NCBI GenBank assembly: GCA_905207425.1
Contig: CAJLLB010000009.1
Location: 1-30,744 of the forward strand
Direction of reading: 5' to 3'
DNA from: an uncultured Collinsella sp.
GTDB taxonomy: Bacteria > Actinomycetota > Coriobacteriia > Coriobacteriales > Coriobacteriaceae
DNA: 30,744 nucleotides
Shown here: positions 29,563-30,744 of the stretch, piece by piece
Numbering within the stretch: the first letter of the stretch is position 1
Layout of the letters: each line of letters opens with the position of its first letter
Program-made: the position numbers and the translations under genes
Notes under the pieces: generated by a model
Told to the model about the DNA's origin: nothing
What the model saw: only the letters and a program-made list of their open reading frames with translations
The model's database searches: none

Positions 29563-30087
29563 ATGTCGGACGATCTTCATCAAACTGCGTCGGGCAAGCG
29601 CCGCGACGTTATTAGCTGGGATGAGTTCTTTATGAGCGTGGCCATCGCCGCGCAGCGCCGCAGTAAGGACCCCAACACGCAGGTGGGCGCGTGCATCGCC
29701 AACACCAATCACCGCATCCTTTCGGTGGGCTACAACGGTACGCCCTCGGCGCTCAACGACGACTTTTTCCCGTGGGGCACGAGCGACGACCCGTTGCAGG
29801 ATAAGCACAACTACGTGGTGCATGCCGAGGCCAACGCCGTGCTCAACTACCGCGGCTCGCTCAAAGACCTTGAGGGTTCCACGGTCTACGTCACGCTGTT
29901 CCCGTGCCACGACTGCGCCAAGATCCTGGCGCAGGTGGGCGTGGGCGAGGTCGTCTACCTGGACAATAAGTATGCCGACACCGATGACGGCCGCATCAGC
30001 CGCCGCATTCTCGACTCCTGTGGCATCAGCTACCGCCAGGTCATCGTCGATGTCCAGATTGGTACCGGGGGACAGACTCGGCAGTAA
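29563..30087 (+). CDS. dCMP deaminase family protein
   Basis: This 174-residue zinc-dependent deaminase should convert dCMP to dUMP in the thymidylate pathway. The zinc and catalytic residues are intact: H87-A88-E89 in VHAEANAVLNY and C115 and C118 in FPCHDCAKIL. The front region (WDEFFMSVAIAAQRRSKDPNTQVGACI) and GYNGTP belong to the deoxycytidylate deaminase / ComEB-like family rather than cytidine deaminases. ATG at 29563 follows GGAGGTG by 7 nt; the frame is open to 29491 but without a ribosome site. The small N-terminal tail (MSDDLHQTASGKRRD) precedes the usual start. It is 82 bp behind coaX and may share a transcript, though a TACAAT box (29523-29528) might serve as a separate promoter. 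Confidence 0.92.
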   Translation: MSDDLHQTASGKRRDVISWDEFFMSVAIAAQRRSKDPNTQVGACIANTNHRILSVGYNGTPSALNDDFFPWGTSDDPLQDKHNYVVHAEANAVLNYRGSLKDLEGSTVYVTLFPCHDCAKILAQVGVGEVVYLDNKYADTDDGRISRRILDSCGISYRQVIVDVQIGTGGQTRQ

Positions 30088-30258
30088 TATGCGTTGTCGC
30101 TGTCTGACGACGAACGCAGCTCAAAGAGCCCCGTTCCAAATTGACTACTCGTGAAGGTCGCGTCTGCGCGCATGGACGGCTCGTGAGCGGGTACATGGCT
30201 GTAGTAACATAGCTTCTGTCCGCGGGCGTGCCCGCGTTATTGTGAGAAAGGAGCCCCT

Positions 30259-30537
30259 GTGGCTGTTAACGAAGAGCTGCTTAAGAAGGTTCTTGAAGAG
30301 ATTCGCCCCAACCTGCAGGCCGACGGCGGCGATATGGAGTATGTGGGCGTCGACGACGAGGGCGTCGTCAAGCTGGAACTGCAGGGCGCCTGCGCCGGCT
30401 GCCCTATGAGTGCACTGACTCTGTCCATGGGTATCGAGCGCATCCTGAAGGAGCACGTGCCCGGCGTTACCCGCGTCGAGCAGGTCAATGCTTCCGGCGA
30501 GACCGACGACCTGTACGACGAGTACGCGCCGTTCTAA
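30259..30537 (+). CDS. NifU-like C-terminal domain Fe-S protein
   Basis: This 92-residue protein is the NifU C-terminal (Nfu-type) domain. The cluster-binding CxxC is C45-C48 in QGACAGCPMSALTLSMGIER, the canonical Nfu motif. It probably scaffolds or delivers a 4Fe-4S cluster to client enzymes, such as the Fe-S-rich activase or radical SAM proteins of this genome. It starts with GTG at 30259 with AAAGGAG about 6 nt upstream. A small hairpin (CGCGGGC/GCCCGCG, 30221-30236) with a T-rich tail sits just before. The C terminus is acidic (NASGETDDLYDEYAPF). It is short and complete for this family. The gene before it is the dCMP deaminase, the one after is lgt; no suf genes are adjacent. Confidence 0.93.
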   Translation: MAVNEELLKKVLEEIRPNLQADGGDMEYVGVDDEGVVKLELQGACAGCPMSALTLSMGIERILKEHVPGVTRVEQVNASGETDDLYDEYAPF

Positions 30538-30586
30538 GATGCGAAAGCTGCGGACGACATGCTCCGCATAGACGTTACGCCCAGAT

Positions 30587-30619
30587 ATGCGGCTGCGAGC
30601 GCAAGGCCCGCGGCCGCAT
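30587..30619 (+). terminator. Possible terminator between the Nfu-like gene and lgt
   Basis: ATGCGGC (30587-30593) pairs with GCCGCAT (30613-30619), loop about 19 nt, with TTGT following. A second weaker hairpin TGCGGA/TCCGCA is at 30549-30568. The loops are large or the T-run weak, so this is uncertain. Confidence 0.4.
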
Positions 30620-30645
30620 TTGTATGTAGGGAGCAGGGGATCGAT

Positions 30646-30744
30646 ATGCTCAACGACCTCTACCATATGCTTGACCCCGTCGCGATCTCGGCGGGCCCCA
30701 TCACGATCTACTGGTACGGTCTGGCCTCTGTGGTCGGCGCCCTG
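30646..30744 (+). CDS. lgt: Prolipoprotein diacylglyceryl transferase, partial at the window edge
   Basis: Only the first 33 codons are in the window: the N terminus MLNDLYHMLDPVAISAGPIT leading to IYWYGLASVVGAL. The IxWYGL motif after the PVAISAGPI-type start is the N-terminal signature of Lgt, which adds diacylglycerol to the lipobox cysteine of prolipoproteins such as the binding protein at 12594. Two membrane-compatible stretches begin here. ATG at 30646 follows GGAGCAGGGG about 6 nt upstream. The remainder lies outside. This is consistent but rests on a short N-terminal match. Confidence 0.85.
   Translation, partial: MLNDLYHMLDPVAISAGPITIYWYGLASVVGAL

Overview
The window looks like a chromosomal segment of a high-GC, anaerobic actinobacterium of the Coriobacteriia, most likely Collinsella or a close relative. 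This is inferred from gene content and codon use, with no database search behind it. The supporting content is a DXS-family (MEP pathway) gene, type III pantothenate kinase, a 2-hydroxyacyl-CoA dehydratase activase-type giant protein, an OPT transporter, a Tat-type lipoprotein and very GC-rich housekeeping genes. No tRNA, rRNA, CRISPR array or insertion sequence was found.

Layout. 1-1119 (minus): a methionine aminopeptidase reading in frame into CTP synthase lacking its first ~60 residues, a fusion or assembly chimera. 1280-3029: a radical SAM protein (minus) and an alpha/beta hydrolase (plus). 3241-5502: a c-di-GMP signalling pair, a PAS-like/degenerate GGDEF/REC/HD-GYP protein and an HPt protein. 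5733-9160: a lower-GC accessory block with a DUF2975 membrane protein plus XRE regulator, then an ABC exporter with two permeases. 9269-13589 (minus): a polar amino acid ABC importer operon ending in a class I glutamine amidotransferase-like hydrolase. 13590-13966: promoter, hairpin repeats and the dxs terminator. 13967-15748 (minus): a divergent DXS homologue.

15976-17556: an HD-domain protein and a CmpB-type membrane protein, followed by a decayed 3' end of glnB with its terminator. 17811-18674: a Cof-type HAD phosphatase. 18796-24303: a TetR regulator followed 12 bp later by a 1594-residue protein with two BadF/HgdC-type activase domains and HgdB-like C-terminal domains. 24304-25249: decayed gene remnants, a 12-codon leader ORF and a small membrane-anchored protein. 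25377-28436 (minus): a DUF389 membrane protein carrying an EF-hand-like loop, and an OPT transporter. 28629-30744: coaX, dCMP deaminase, a NifU-like Fe-S protein and the start of lgt.

How it fits together. The importer genes form one transcription unit with a promoter at 13633-13662 and a hairpin after the binding-protein gene that could set high binding protein relative to permease. The signalling pair suggests a phosphorelay controlling c-di-GMP breakdown, with no histidine kinase in the window. The TetR gene probably controls the giant activase. The main points needing a second look are the map-pyrG chimera, the DXS homologue lacking two acceptor-site residues, the glnB and 24.4-kb gene remnants, the leader ORF at 24760, and the unusual long-armed intergenic hairpins.
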